The notes beneath the pieces were generated by a model, which worked only from the letters and a program-made list of their open reading frames with translations, made no database searches and had not been told where the DNA came from. Both the position numbers and the translations under genes were made by a program. Of a stretch of DNA of 64,000 bases, positions 49,303 through 58,184 are shown one piece after another (within the stretch, counting starts at the first letter, position 1; each line of letters begins with the position of its first letter). The stretch is from an uncultured Bacteroidales bacterium (GTDB lineage Bacteria > Bacteroidota > Bacteroidia > Bacteroidales > F082): the NCBI GenBank assembly GCA_947303085.1, contig CAMYXP010000001.1, positions 62,001 to 126,000 of the forward strand, read 5' to 3'.

Positions 49303-49310
49303 TATTTTTG
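49303..49310 (+). promoter_or_regulatory. Promoter -7 box for the MCC beta / hydratase genes
   Basis: TATTTTTG, 17 bases before the ATG at 49328; divergent from the box at 49282-49289. Confidence 0.6.
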
Positions 49311-49327
49311 CAAAAAATTGTATCAAA

Positions 49328-50935
49328 GTGCAAACACTAAAATCTCAAATATCCCCAGCAAGTGCTGAGTTTCAGGAGAACCGAAAGGCTTTCATGGAGC
49401 TGATGGCGAAGTATCACGATGCTATGGACGCCAGCATGCACGGCGGCGGCGAGGCGGCTATCGCCAAACATAAGAAACGTAACAAACTCCTTGCCCGCGA
49501 GCGCATCGACCTGCTCATCGACAAGAACACTCCGTTTTTGGAGCTCTCGCCAATGGCGGCTTACGACACGTATAACAACGACTTCCCGTCGGCGGGCATC
49601 ATCACCGGAATAGGCATGATTCAAGGCCGTGAGGCGGTCATCGTTGCCAACGACGCCACGGTGAAAGGCGGTACGTATATGCAATATACCGTCAAGAAAC
49701 ACCTGCGCGCACAGGAGATCGCGATGGAGAACCACCTTCCGTGCGTGTATATGGTCGATAGCGGCGGCGCCTTCCTTCCCGAGCAGGACACCGTGTTCCC
49801 GGATAAGGAGCATTTCGGTCGTTTCTTCTACAACCAGGCGAGGATGTCGGCAATGGGCATCCCTCAGATCGCCATCGTGATGGGAATGTGTACCGCGGGC
49901 GGCGCCTACGTGCCTGCGATGAGCGACGAGACCATCATAGTGAAGAAACAAGGCACCATCTACCTCGGTGGACCTCCGCTGGTGAAAGCCGCTACAGGCG
50001 AAATCGTTACCGCTGAAGAGCTTGGCGGCGCTGAGATGCACACCTCAGTCTCTGGTGTCGCCGACCATCTGGCAGAGAACGACAGCCACGCCATGCAGAT
50101 TTGTCGTAACATCTTTAAAACATTAGAGAAGCCGAAGAAACAGCTGCTAGATATGCTTCCTGTTGAAGAGCCACTCTACGACCCGACGGAGCTGTATGGC
50201 ATCGCACCGTTGGATTTAAGAAAAGTCGTCGACCCACGTGAGGTCATCATGCGTATCGTCGATGGCAGCCGCTTCCAGGAATTTAAAGAGAGATATGCAA
50301 CGACAATCGTGTGTGGTTTCGCTCATTTGATGGGTTTCCCGGTGGGCATCATCGCCAACTACGGCGTGCTTTTCAGCGAGTCGGCATTGAAGGCGACGCA
50401 CTTCATCGAGCTTTGCTGCCAACGTAATATCCCGTTGGTATTCCTGCAGAACGTCACCGGCTTCATGGTCGGAAAACAATACGAATGCGGCGGCATCGCC
50501 AAAGACGGCGCCAAGATGGTACATGCGGTGAGTAATGCCAACGTGCCAAAGTTTACTGTCATCTTCGGAGGCTCGTTCGGCGCCGGCAACTACGGAATGG
50601 CAGGTCGCGCCTACAGTCCGCGACTGCTTTTCATGTGGCCTAACGCCAAGATTTCGGTCATGGGAGGTACCCAGGCTGCCAACGTACTCGCCACCGTCAA
50701 GGAAGACCAGTACCATTACAAGGGAATGCCAGTTCCTGAAGAGGAAATCAAGGCCTTGAAACGCGAGATTTTGGCGAAATACGACTACGAAGGCTCTGCG
50801 TTCTACAGCACCGCGCGTCTGTGGGACGACGGCATCATCGACCCTGTGGATACGCGAAGAATCCTCGCCATGGGCATCGCAGCATCGCTCAACCAGAAGT
50901 TCCCGCCACAACAATTCGGAGTATTTAGAATGTAA
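49328..50935 (+). CDS. mccB: Acyl-CoA carboxylase beta subunit, methylcrotonyl-CoA carboxylase type
   Basis: The 535-residue carboxyltransferase has the pattern of methylcrotonyl- or geranyl-CoA carboxylases rather than propionyl-CoA carboxylase. Shared blocks are [75 protein letters not shown] and [13 protein letters not shown]. With a biotin carboxylase partner it carboxylates 3-methylcrotonyl-CoA to 3-methylglutaconyl-CoA in leucine breakdown. The matching alpha subunit is about 4 kb downstream. A hydratase gene follows after 3 bases. Confidence 0.88.
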   Translation: MQTLKSQISPASAEFQENRKAFMELMAKYHDAMDASMHGGGEAAIAKHKKRNKLLARERIDLLIDKNTPFLELSPMAAYDTYNNDFPSAGIITGIGMIQGREAVIVANDATVKGGTYMQYTVKKHLRAQEIAMENHLPCVYMVDSGGAFLPEQDTVFPDKEHFGRFFYNQARMSAMGIPQIAIVMGMCTAGGAYVPAMSDETIIVKKQGTIYLGGPPLVKAATGEIVTAEELGGAEMHTSVSGVADHLAENDSHAMQICRNIFKTLEKPKKQLLDMLPVEEPLYDPTELYGIAPLDLRKVVDPREVIMRIVDGSRFQEFKERYATTIVCGFAHLMGFPVGIIANYGVLFSESALKATHFIELCCQRNIPLVFLQNVTGFMVGKQYECGGIAKDGAKMVHAVSNANVPKFTVIFGGSFGAGNYGMAGRAYSPRLLFMWPNAKISVMGGTQAANVLATVKEDQYHYKGMPVPEEEIKALKREILAKYDYEGSAFYSTARLWDDGIIDPVDTRRILAMGIAASLNQKFPPQQFGVFRM

Positions 50936-50938
50936 GCT

Positions 50939-51706
50939 ATGGAATTCACAACGCTTCAGATAGGAATAGAGAAAAACGTGGCACGCATCGCGCTGAACCG
51001 CCCCGAGGTTCGCAACGCCATGAATGTCAAGATGATACATGAGCTGACCGAGGCAATCGACTGGCTCGACACCCGTGATGATATCCACGTGATAGAACTG
51101 TGCGGCAACGGCAAGAGCTTCTGCGCCGGCGCTGACCTCAACTACATGAAAGATATTGCAAAAAATAGCTATTTGGAGAATTTGACGGATGCTCGAAATC
51201 TCTCAAAGCTGTTCCAGACCATCTATTTCTGCAATACCCCAGTGATAGCTCTGGTTCACGGTCACGTCATCGGTGGCGGCAACGGAATCATCGCGGCCTG
51301 CGACATTGTGTTGGCTGAAAATGATACTGTTTTCGCCTTCAGCGAGGTGAAACTGGGACTCACTCCAGCCACGATTTCACCTTTTGTCATTGCCCGTTGC
51401 GGTGAGACTATGGCTCACGACACCATGCTGAGCGGTAGAAAGTTCACAGCTCAAGAAGCGTTGAAATTTAACCTTGTGAACTACATCGGCACGATGGAGG
51501 AAATCAACAAACGCTTGGATTTCTACACAGAGCAGTATCTCTCGGCATCGCCAGCAGCTATTCGTGATTGCAAGCAGTTGATCCGCGGGGTTTGCGGTCA
51601 CGGCGACCCATACAGCGAAGTCTTCGACATGACATCGGCACTTATCGCTAATGAACGAATGGGAAAAGATGCTCAGGAGAGGATGAAGAAGTTTTTAGAA
51701 AAGTAA
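50939..51706 (+). CDS. Enoyl-CoA hydratase/isomerase family protein, probable methylglutaconyl-CoA hydratase
   Basis: The 255-residue crotonase-fold protein has ARIALNRPEVRNAMNVKMIH, the oxyanion-hole region GKSFCAGADLNYMKDI (about 60-75), GHVIGGGNGIIAACDIVLAE (about 107) with glycines of the active site, and FSEVKLGLTPATISPFVI. The position directly behind mccB (3 bases) suggests it hydrates 3-methylglutaconyl-CoA to HMG-CoA. A GGCCATT-type array follows its stop. Specificity is inferred from context only. Confidence 0.85.
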   Translation: MEFTTLQIGIEKNVARIALNRPEVRNAMNVKMIHELTEAIDWLDTRDDIHVIELCGNGKSFCAGADLNYMKDIAKNSYLENLTDARNLSKLFQTIYFCNTPVIALVHGHVIGGGNGIIAACDIVLAENDTVFAFSEVKLGLTPATISPFVIARCGETMAHDTMLSGRKFTAQEALKFNLVNYIGTMEEINKRLDFYTEQYLSASPAAIRDCKQLIRGVCGHGDPYSEVFDMTSALIANERMGKDAQERMKKFLEK

Positions 51707-51707
51707 C

Positions 51708-51768
51708 TTTGGTTTTTGGCCATTAGCCATTGGCTGCCAATAGCCAAAAGCCAACGGCCAAAGTTTGA
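51708..51768 (+). terminator. Hairpin of GGCCATT/GCCAATA heptads after the hydratase gene
   Basis: AACTTTGGTTTTTGGCC and ATTAGCCATTGGCTGCC pair with the following CAATAGCCAAAAGCC and AACGGCCAAAGTTT around a central TTGGCTGCCAA palindrome. No U-tract follows. Its core is nearly the same as in the array at 40771-40829. Confidence 0.55.
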
Positions 51769-51781
51769 AAAACAATAGATT

Positions 51782-52252
51782 ATGCATCAATTCACAATTC
51801 GTCCCGCCCAAGAATCCGAAGCCGCTCTCGTCCTCGACTTTATCAAAAAGCTCGCCGTTTACGAGAAGATGATCGATGAAGTCGAAGCCACTGTCGAAAC
51901 CATTCACGATTCCATTTTCGTGAAGCACGAAGCCGAAGTCGTTTTCGGTTGCGAAGACGGCATTCCTGTCGGTTTTGCTTTGTTTTTCCACAATTTCAGC
52001 ACTTTCGTCGGTCGCAAAGGACTCTATCTCGAAGACCTCTTCGTTATCCCCGAAAAACGTGGTTTAGGCTACGGCAAAGCGTTGTTATTGTATCTCGCTC
52101 GTCTCGCCAAAGAACGCCACTGTGGCCGCATGGAGTGGGTGTGTCTCGATTGGAATCAGCCCTCAATCAATTTCTATAAATCCTTAGGCGCGAAGCCAAT
52201 GGAGGATTGGACGATTTACAGGTTGGATGAAAAAAGGCTAGGGGAGATGTAG
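51782..52252 (+). CDS. GNAT-family N-acetyltransferase, diamine-acetyltransferase-like
   Basis: The 156-residue protein starts FTIRPAQESEAALVLDFIKK and has the acetyl-CoA loop VIPEKRGLGYGKALL (about 92-106), followed by RMEWVCLDWNQPSINFYKSL. LYLEDLFV before the loop and the WVCLDWN block resemble spermidine/spermine acetyltransferases. The substrate could be a polyamine or another amine; it is not shown by context. It sits between the hydratase and the Fic gene in an island that separates the two MCC subunits. Confidence 0.85.
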   Translation: MHQFTIRPAQESEAALVLDFIKKLAVYEKMIDEVEATVETIHDSIFVKHEAEVVFGCEDGIPVGFALFFHNFSTFVGRKGLYLEDLFVIPEKRGLGYGKALLLYLARLAKERHCGRMEWVCLDWNQPSINFYKSLGAKPMEDWTIYRLDEKRLGEM

Positions 52253-52280
52253 CTTTTCCCGTCATTAAATTTAAAAAATC

Positions 52281-52340
52281 TTGCCGATATCGGCAAAAAA
52301 TGCTATCTTTGCAGCGAGATTTTTAAAAATTTGCCGATAA
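52281..52340 (+). promoter_or_regulatory. Promoter and likely operator of the fic gene
   Basis: A perfect 16-bp palindrome TTGCCGATATCGGCAA (52281-52296) covers the expected -33 region, a TATCTTTG -7 box is at 52304-52311, and a half-site TTGCCGATAA lies at 52331-52340 just before the ATG. The layout suggests repression by a dimeric DNA-binding protein, perhaps the fic product itself, which has an N-terminal HTH. Confidence 0.75.
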
Positions 52341-52341
52341 G

Positions 52342-53271
52342 ATGGAATATTTGTCAGTTGTTCAGTTTGCGGAAAAGTACGGCGTGAGCGAGCGCACAAT
52401 CAGAAATTACTGCGCTTCGGGAAAGATTGAAGGAGCCTTCCTGACAGGAAAAACATGGAATATCCCGGAAGATGCCGTCCTGCCTAAAAGAAACAAAAAG
52501 AAACAATCGCCATTGCTTTTGCGCTTGAGAGAAGAGAAAAACATCAAACTTAAAGGCGGAATCTATCATCGTACGCAAATCGACCTCACGTATAACTCCA
52601 ATCACATCGAGGGCAGCCGCCTTACTAAAGAACAGACGCGTTTCATTTTTGAGACTAATACCCTCGGAATCACTAACGAAAACACAAGAATCGACGATAT
52701 TTTGGAAACGGTAAACCATTTCCGCTGCATCGATTATATCATTGATCATGCTGGAGAAAAGATTACAGAATCGCATATCAAACAGCTGCATCTGTTGCTT
52801 AAATCCAATACGTCCGGCAGTCAAAAACCTTGGTTTGCAGTTGGCGATTATAAACGTTTGGCAAATGAAATCGGAGGAGAAAAAACAGTTTTACCTGAGG
52901 ATGTTCACAAGCAAATGAAAGCTCTTATTGCAGATTTTAATGCCAAAAAACAAGTGAATCTTGACGATATTCTTGATTTTCACGTGCATTTTGAGCGCAT
53001 ACATCCGTTTCAAGATGGTAACGGTCGCATCGGACGTCTAATAATGTTCTGGCAATGCCTGCAAAACGCGATAGTTCCGTTTATCATCACTGAAGATTTA
53101 CGCTTTTTCTACTATCGGGGCCTTCAAAATTGGGGGAAAATCAATGGATTCCTGCGAGATACTTGCCTTTCGGCGCAAGATAAATATAAATCATTGCTCG
53201 AATATTTTAGAATAAAACATTTTTTACAGCGTTTGGGTCGTACCGAGTCCTCTCTCCATCGAGGAAATTGA
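52342..53271 (+). CDS. Fic-domain protein with N-terminal HTH
   Basis: The 309-residue protein begins with an excisionase/MerR-like HTH (YLSVVQFAEKYGVSERTIRN, then SGKIEGAFLTGKTWNI; residues 3-42), followed by a Fic domain. The inhibitory motif SNHIEG (Ser86-Glu90-Gly91) precedes the Fic core HPFQDGNGRIGR (221-232) with catalytic His221, so it is a class II self-inhibited AMP-transferase by motif. Target unknown. The promoter has a palindrome and a half-site that the HTH could bind. The last ~15 residues (QRLGRTESSLHRGN) run into a remnant T9SS sorting domain in another frame. Confidence 0.9.
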   Translation: MEYLSVVQFAEKYGVSERTIRNYCASGKIEGAFLTGKTWNIPEDAVLPKRNKKKQSPLLLRLREEKNIKLKGGIYHRTQIDLTYNSNHIEGSRLTKEQTRFIFETNTLGITNENTRIDDILETVNHFRCIDYIIDHAGEKITESHIKQLHLLLKSNTSGSQKPWFAVGDYKRLANEIGGEKTVLPEDVHKQMKALIADFNAKKQVNLDDILDFHVHFERIHPFQDGNGRIGRLIMFWQCLQNAIVPFIITEDLRFFYYRGLQNWGKINGFLRDTCLSAQDKYKSLLEYFRIKHFLQRLGRTESSLHRGN

Positions 53272-53428
53272 AACGAGTGACAACTCTATTGTATTCATTT
53301 ACAACATCTTTGGTGAAATTGTAAAAACAATAAATTCTGACGATGATATATTAACAACAGACTTGCCTGTTGGGATTTATATTGCTAAACGAGGCAAGTC
53401 TGTGATGAAATTTGTGAAGTGTTTTTAA
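53222..53428 (+). pseudogene. Orphan T9SS sorting-domain fragment after the fic gene
   Basis: In a different frame from fic, codons read VPSPLSIEEIETSDNS, IVFIYNIFGEIVKTI, LTTDLPVGIYIAKRG and KSVMKFVKCF before TAA. This is the IYNxxGxxV...LPxGxYIxK pattern of a T9SS type A sorting domain. It has no start and the rest of the gene is gone; the first ~50 bases overlap the fic 3' end. Its remains suggest that the fic unit was inserted in, or deleted, a secreted-protein gene. Confidence 0.72.
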
Positions 53429-53441
53429 TACGAAATCACTA

Positions 53442-54932
53442 TCATTCCTTAACAATCCTTACTGTTGCTGTACCTGATTCGCCAGTAACGCGCACGAAGT
53501 ATACTCCTGAAGCATAGTCTCCCAGGTCGATTTCAGCGTGTCCGTCGATGATTGTTGCATCGGTGATCTGGCGGCCGAAGACATCGAAAACGGCGGCTTT
53601 GCCGTTGGAAATACTGGCATTTACGGTGATGCTTCCTGTTGTAGGATTCGGGTTCACATAAGCATTCAAAGCATAAGTCTCGTTGACGCCGTCGTTGCTG
53701 TTACCGACTCTCACGTCGTCGACGTAAACACCTTCAGCGTCATGTCCTACGCCGTCGAAGCCGATCTGATATGTGGCCGAAGGGCTTGGAAGCGCTATCG
53801 TGACTGTCTCCCAGTCGCTGGTGGCTTCGGAGAAATTCTGCAACACATGCCAGGTGTCATTCACGTCGGTGCGGTAAGCCACATAAAGCTCGTCGACGGT
53901 GCCGTAGCTCAAGCCCCTCAGCTGTTTGTGCTTGAAGGTGAGTGTCGGGTTGGTGACTGCCGTGATGTCTAGTTGTGGCGAGATGAGGACGGCTTCTCCG
54001 CCGAGCCAGATGAAGAATGCGGTGTTGTTTAAGATAGTATATCCTGGGTCCACCACCCAGCCGTCGATACCGGAAGATATCTCATTATACCAGCATACAA
54101 AGTCTTCTGAAGCCTCGAAATCATCGAAGAATGGCTCGTCGTCGGTGACAGGTATCACGTCGCAGCGGGTGGTGAAAGTGACAGGTGTGGCCCATTCCGA
54201 CTCCATGCCGCCGCAGATGGCTTTCACACGGAAGGTGTAGTCGGTTTGTGGAATGAGGTCTTCAACCATATGAGGCTGAGTCTCGACGGGCTTTGACTCT
54301 CCATTAATCTCAACGACCCAACTGTCTTCGTTGCCTGTCGTCGACCAGTTGAGAAGAACCGAAAAAGCGGTGATATCAGTGGCAGCAAGACTTGTCGGAC
54401 GTGCGCAGCCTCCTGATCCCGAGACTTCAATGTTGTCGACGAAAATCATATATCCGCCAAGGAAACGTCCCAAAAACGAGATCTGATATGTCGCCGACAG
54501 GTCGGTCAACACAAAGCTGTCCTCGTAAAAGTTCTGATAGTCGCTGATGCTGTATGTGCCCAAGGTGTGCCAGGTATCAGTCTCCGACGTGCGGTAGCTC
54601 ACTACCAGTTCGTCATTGTCGTAGAGTCCCATCATAGCATAGGAGAAGCTGAAGTTAGCCGATCCTACCTGTGTGAGGTCTAAGACAGGGGATATCAGGC
54701 GAGCCTCGTCGCCGTTGTTTGAGGCGGAGAACGCCGCGAGGGTGGTGCTTGAGCCTGTCATGGCGCTCCAGTTGCCTCCGTTGGCGTCCACGGTCCAGCA
54801 CTCGAAGCCGTTTCCTTCAAAATCCTCGATGAAAGGCTGACTGTCTGTCACCGTGAAATCGCATTGTCCGAACGAGGCTGTAGCTGTTAAAGCTAAAACA
54901 GCCACAAGAAATAGTCTAAAGATATTTTTCAT
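53442..54932 (-). CDS. T9SS-sorted secreted protein with two choice-of-anchor/MAM-like modules and a fibronectin type III domain
   Basis: The protein of 496 residues has a signal peptide (mature end SFG|QCD). Two beta-sandwich modules carry matching phrases (DSQPFIEDFEGNGFECWTVD / DDEPFFDDFEASEDFVCWYN, and VSYRTSETDTWH / VAYRTDVNDTWH). Between them lies a fibronectin type III domain (SLAATDITAFSVLLNWSTTG, TDYTFRVKAICG). The C-terminal T9SS sorting domain reads VNPNPTTGSITV, VFDVFGRQIT, YASGVYFVRV. It is probably an adhesin or carbohydrate-binding surface protein; ligand unknown. I chose ATG 54932 at the signal peptide; the -7 box is at 54950-54957. Confidence 0.87.
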   Translation of the reverse strand: MKNIFRLFLVAVLALTATASFGQCDFTVTDSQPFIEDFEGNGFECWTVDANGGNWSAMTGSSTTLAAFSASNNGDEARLISPVLDLTQVGSANFSFSYAMMGLYDNDELVVSYRTSETDTWHTLGTYSISDYQNFYEDSFVLTDLSATYQISFLGRFLGGYMIFVDNIEVSGSGGCARPTSLAATDITAFSVLLNWSTTGNEDSWVVEINGESKPVETQPHMVEDLIPQTDYTFRVKAICGGMESEWATPVTFTTRCDVIPVTDDEPFFDDFEASEDFVCWYNEISSGIDGWVVDPGYTILNNTAFFIWLGGEAVLISPQLDITAVTNPTLTFKHKQLRGLSYGTVDELYVAYRTDVNDTWHVLQNFSEATSDWETVTIALPSPSATYQIGFDGVGHDAEGVYVDDVRVGNSNDGVNETYALNAYVNPNPTTGSITVNASISNGKAAVFDVFGRQITDATIIDGHAEIDLGDYASGVYFVRVTGESGTATVRIVKE

Positions 54933-54949
54933 AGTTAATAATTTTGTCG

Positions 54950-54957
54950 CAAAGATA
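54950..54957 (-). promoter_or_regulatory. Promoter -7 box for the T9SS protein gene
   Basis: CAAAGATA on the plus strand reads TATCTTTG on the minus strand, 18 bases before the ATG. Confidence 0.65.
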
Positions 54958-55002
54958 GTGCTTTTTTTCATTTTTTGCAAGAAAAATTATTTATAAATCC
55001 TA

Positions 55003-55034
55003 TTTGCAGATATGATAAAAATATCGTACTTTTG
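55003..55034 (+). promoter_or_regulatory. Promoter of the mccA-acd-ptb-buk operon (-33 and -7 boxes)
   Basis: TTTG (55003-55006) is followed after 20 bases by TACTTTTG (55027-55034), matching the Bacteroidota promoter layout; the ATG follows 17 bases later at 55051. Confidence 0.72.
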
Positions 55035-55050
55035 CAACGAATTATATACT

Positions 55051-57033
55051 ATGCCTTCGAAGAAGATTCATAAAGTGCTTATTGCTGGCCGCGGAGAGAT
55101 TGCGGTGAGGGTGATGCGTACGCTTAAGAAGCTGAGTATCAACTCAGTAGTAATCTATGCCGACAACGACGCCGACGCATTGCACCGCCGTATGGCCGAT
55201 GAGGCACGCCCTCTCGGCAACGGCCAACTTAAAGATACTTACCTCAATATTCAGAAGATTATCGACGCAGCTTTGGATACTGGCGCCGACGCCATACATC
55301 CTGGCTACGGATTTTTGTCGGAAAGTCCGGAACTTGCCGAGGCTTGCGCGAATAACAATATCATCTTCATCGGTCCTGATGCCGACACCATGCGCCTCAT
55401 GGGTAACAAAATCGCTGCACGCGAGTTTGCGAAATCGCACGGAATACCAGTGACTACTGGTGTTACCGGCACCATGGACGATATCATGAGGCAGGCCGAC
55501 AAGCTTCCGTATCCTGTGCTGATAAAGGCAGCGGCAGGCGGCGGTGGAAAAGGCATGCACATAGTCTGCAAAAAAGAAGATTTGCGTGACGAGCTTGAGA
55601 AAGCATCGCGCGAGGCGCAGAAATACTTCGGCGACGGCGAGGTTTACGTCGAGAAATATGTCGAAAACCCGCGCCATATCGAGGTGCAGGTGCTTGCAGA
55701 CCATTACGGCAACGTGATTCATCTCTACGAACGCGAATGTTCGGTGCAACGTCGCTACCAAAAAATCATCGAAGAATCGCCGTCGCCGACACTCACTCCA
55801 GAGAAACGTCAGGCGATATGCGAAACCGCGGTAAGTCTCTGTAAAGCAGTTGGTTACAAAAACGCTGGCACGGTGGAGTTTTTGGTTGACAAAGACCTCA
55901 ATTTCTACTTCCTTGAGATGAACACGCGTATCCAGGTGGAGCATCCCGTCACGGAGCAGCGCACTGGAATCGACATTGTTGAAGAGCAGATTCGCATAGC
56001 TCGCGGCAAGGAGATGGGCTGGACGCAGGACATGATTCAGGACAAGGGTCACGCCATCGAATGCCGTGTATATGCTGAGGATGCGGCGAACGACTTCCTT
56101 CCGGCAGCAGGCGAAGTGACACTCTATCACGAGCCTCAGATGCGCGGCGTGCGTATCGACAGCAGCATCGACGGTCCGTGCACAATCAGCGACAGCTACG
56201 ACCCGATAATCGCCAAGCTTATCTGCTTCGGCAAGACCAGAGATGAAGCTATAGAAATTACTCGCAGAGCTTTGAAGGAATATATCGTCCAAACTGAGAA
56301 GACGAATATCCCTTATCTGCAAAGTATAATTGATAATCAAGACTTTACAAATAATAAAATCGACACTTCCTATTGCGGGAAGCATCAGGAGGAGCTGGTT
56401 GAGACCATGCGTCAGGCTCGCCAAAATATCAAGAAAGAAGATGTGGCGGCGTTGTTCCTCTTCCATGATTTCAATAACCGTCAGGATACTGCAAACGTCT
56501 GGAACTCAATAGGTTACTGGCGTTTCCAGATGTCGCTGAACGTCACAGTGGAAGGCGAGTCGATGAAGGTGCAGATCAATCATCTTTCGAGCACCAACCT
56601 CGAGTGCGTCATCAACGGAAAGCCTTATTCTGTAATGCTTTCGCAGAATGGCGAGGTACAGAAGGTGATAATCAACGGCCGCACTGAGCCTGTGTTTGTG
56701 TCACAGACCCCGCATCACGACTACTGCGTGCATCTGCGCGGCTTAGATTTCATCTGCCATCGCGACGACCAGCTCAACGACATGCGTGACTATTCGCATA
56801 CCGACATTGCTGCCGATGACATGAAGTTTTTCTCGCCAATGCCTGGTAACGTAATGAAAATCAACGTAAAAGAAGGCGATGATGTGCATTACGGCACAAT
56901 TCTTTGCATCGTGGAGGCTATGAAGATGGAAAACAATATTGTGGCGAAAGGCGATGCTAAAGTAGTGAAAATCAATGTTAAAGAAGGTGAAAAAGTAGAT
57001 ACGAAAACAGTTTTAATTGAACTTGGAATATGA
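55051..57033 (+). CDS. mccA: Acyl-CoA carboxylase alpha subunit (biotin carboxylase plus BCCP), probable MCC alpha
   Basis: The protein of 660 residues has a biotin carboxylase part (KVLIAGRGEIAVRVMRTLKK, AIHPGYGFLSESPELAE, ATP-grasp KAAAGGGGKGMHIV, VEYLEMNTRIQVEHPVTE-like block) and a C-terminal biotinyl domain with VEAMKMENN near residue 625. It lacks long inserts of pyruvate carboxylase. It would charge CO2 for the beta subunit at 49328. I chose ATG 55051 over 55012 because conserved residues start right after it and the -7 box precedes it. It heads an operon with acyl-CoA dehydrogenase, Ptb and Buk. Confidence 0.9.
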   Translation: MPSKKIHKVLIAGRGEIAVRVMRTLKKLSINSVVIYADNDADALHRRMADEARPLGNGQLKDTYLNIQKIIDAALDTGADAIHPGYGFLSESPELAEACANNNIIFIGPDADTMRLMGNKIAAREFAKSHGIPVTTGVTGTMDDIMRQADKLPYPVLIKAAAGGGGKGMHIVCKKEDLRDELEKASREAQKYFGDGEVYVEKYVENPRHIEVQVLADHYGNVIHLYERECSVQRRYQKIIEESPSPTLTPEKRQAICETAVSLCKAVGYKNAGTVEFLVDKDLNFYFLEMNTRIQVEHPVTEQRTGIDIVEEQIRIARGKEMGWTQDMIQDKGHAIECRVYAEDAANDFLPAAGEVTLYHEPQMRGVRIDSSIDGPCTISDSYDPIIAKLICFGKTRDEAIEITRRALKEYIVQTEKTNIPYLQSIIDNQDFTNNKIDTSYCGKHQEELVETMRQARQNIKKEDVAALFLFHDFNNRQDTANVWNSIGYWRFQMSLNVTVEGESMKVQINHLSSTNLECVINGKPYSVMLSQNGEVQKVIINGRTEPVFVSQTPHHDYCVHLRGLDFICHRDDQLNDMRDYSHTDIAADDMKFFSPMPGNVMKINVKEGDDVHYGTILCIVEAMKMENNIVAKGDAKVVKINVKEGEKVDTKTVLIELGI

Positions 57034-58172
57034 ATTTCGGATTGACTGAAAAACAAATCGAAGTGCGCGCGAAAGTCCGCGATTTCGCTGAGAAAGAGGT
57101 GAAACCTGTGGCGGCGTTCAACGACGAGCACGAGAAATTCGACGTCGAGCTGACCAAGAAGATGGGCGAACTCGGACTTCTTGGTATGTGCGTGCCTCAG
57201 GAATACGGCGGTCAGGGACTCGACACTTTGTCGTATATCATTGCTGTTGAGGAACTTGCGCGTGTCGACGGCTCCACGGCAGCTACCATAGCGGCGGACA
57301 ACTCGCTGGGTATCGGCCCAATCAAGGAATACGGAACGAAAGAACAGAAAGAGAAATATCTCCCACGTCTCTGCAAAGACCATCTCTGGGGCTTCGGTCT
57401 CACCGAGGAAACGGCCGGCAGCGACTCGAGAGGAACAAAATCGACTGCAAAGAAGGTTGATAATCAATGGGTTATCAACGGAACAAAGATATTCATCACC
57501 AACAGCGCCACCCCGATGACACTCGGAAGCACCATCCAGGTAATATCTGGCGAGAGCAACGGAAAGCCTGAGTTTACAGCTTTTCTCATCGAGAACACAA
57601 CTCCTGGCTTCACTCAGCGTCCGATGGACCGCAAGATGATGTGGCGCGCCTCGAACACTGGAGAGCTGAAGTTCAACAACGTGAAGCTAAACGACGAGAA
57701 CATCCTCGGAAAACCTGGCGATGGCTCACATATCATGCTTGCAACGCTCGACGGCGGACGTCTCTCCATCGGCGCGATGGGATTAGGTTGCGCTCAGGGT
57801 GCCTTCGAGATGGCTCTCGAATATTCGAAACAGCGCGAGCAGTTTGGGAAGCCGGTGTGCAAGTTCCAGGCTGTCAGCTTTATGCTTGCCGAGATGGCGA
57901 TGAAGATCGAGGCGGCACGCGAGCTGCTTTACAAGGCCTGCCGCATGAAAGACGCTCATCTGCCTTACGGAAAACAAGCCGCAATGGCGAAACTCTACTG
58001 CTCACAAGTGGCTGCAGAGGTTTGCGATAAAGCCGTCCAGGTGATGGGAGGTCACGGTCTGCTGAAGGATTTCAACATGGAACGCTTCTATCGTGACCAG
58101 CGCATCCTGCAAATCGGCGAAGGAACGAGCGAAATTTTGAAACTCGTTATCTCAAGATATATAGGTTGTTAA
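57030..58172 (+). CDS. Acyl-CoA dehydrogenase, short-/branched-chain type
   Basis: The 380-residue FAD enzyme oxidises acyl-CoA to 2-enoyl-CoA and passes electrons to ETF. Motifs are GLLGMCVPQEYGGQGLD, WGFGLTEETAGSDSRG, GTKIFITNS, KQREQFGKPVCKFQAV and QVMGGHGLLKDFNMERFYRD, then GEGTSEI with the catalytic base Glu364 at the position used in short-chain (butyryl-type) enzymes. Isovaleryl-CoA dehydrogenase uses a different Glu position, so substrate choice between butyryl- and isovaleryl-CoA is open. The ATG overlaps the mccA stop by 4 bases, showing coupling. Confidence 0.9.
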   Translation: MNFGLTEKQIEVRAKVRDFAEKEVKPVAAFNDEHEKFDVELTKKMGELGLLGMCVPQEYGGQGLDTLSYIIAVEELARVDGSTAATIAADNSLGIGPIKEYGTKEQKEKYLPRLCKDHLWGFGLTEETAGSDSRGTKSTAKKVDNQWVINGTKIFITNSATPMTLGSTIQVISGESNGKPEFTAFLIENTTPGFTQRPMDRKMMWRASNTGELKFNNVKLNDENILGKPGDGSHIMLATLDGGRLSIGAMGLGCAQGAFEMALEYSKQREQFGKPVCKFQAVSFMLAEMAMKIEAARELLYKACRMKDAHLPYGKQAAMAKLYCSQVAAEVCDKAVQVMGGHGLLKDFNMERFYRDQRILQIGEGTSEILKLVISRYIGC

Positions 58173-58184
58173 AAATATAAAATC

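Noticed and set aside
49337-50041. A 234-codon minus-strand open frame opposite mccB (and similar at 50216-51088)
   Set aside because: Shadow frames of conserved carboxyltransferase and crotonase genes; compositions rich in His/Arg/Val typical of antisense frames.
55144-56466. A 440-codon open frame on the minus strand opposite the biotin carboxylase gene
   Set aside because: It lies entirely opposite mccA, which has clear conserved motifs. The translated product has no domain pattern and no promoter; it is a by-product of codon bias.
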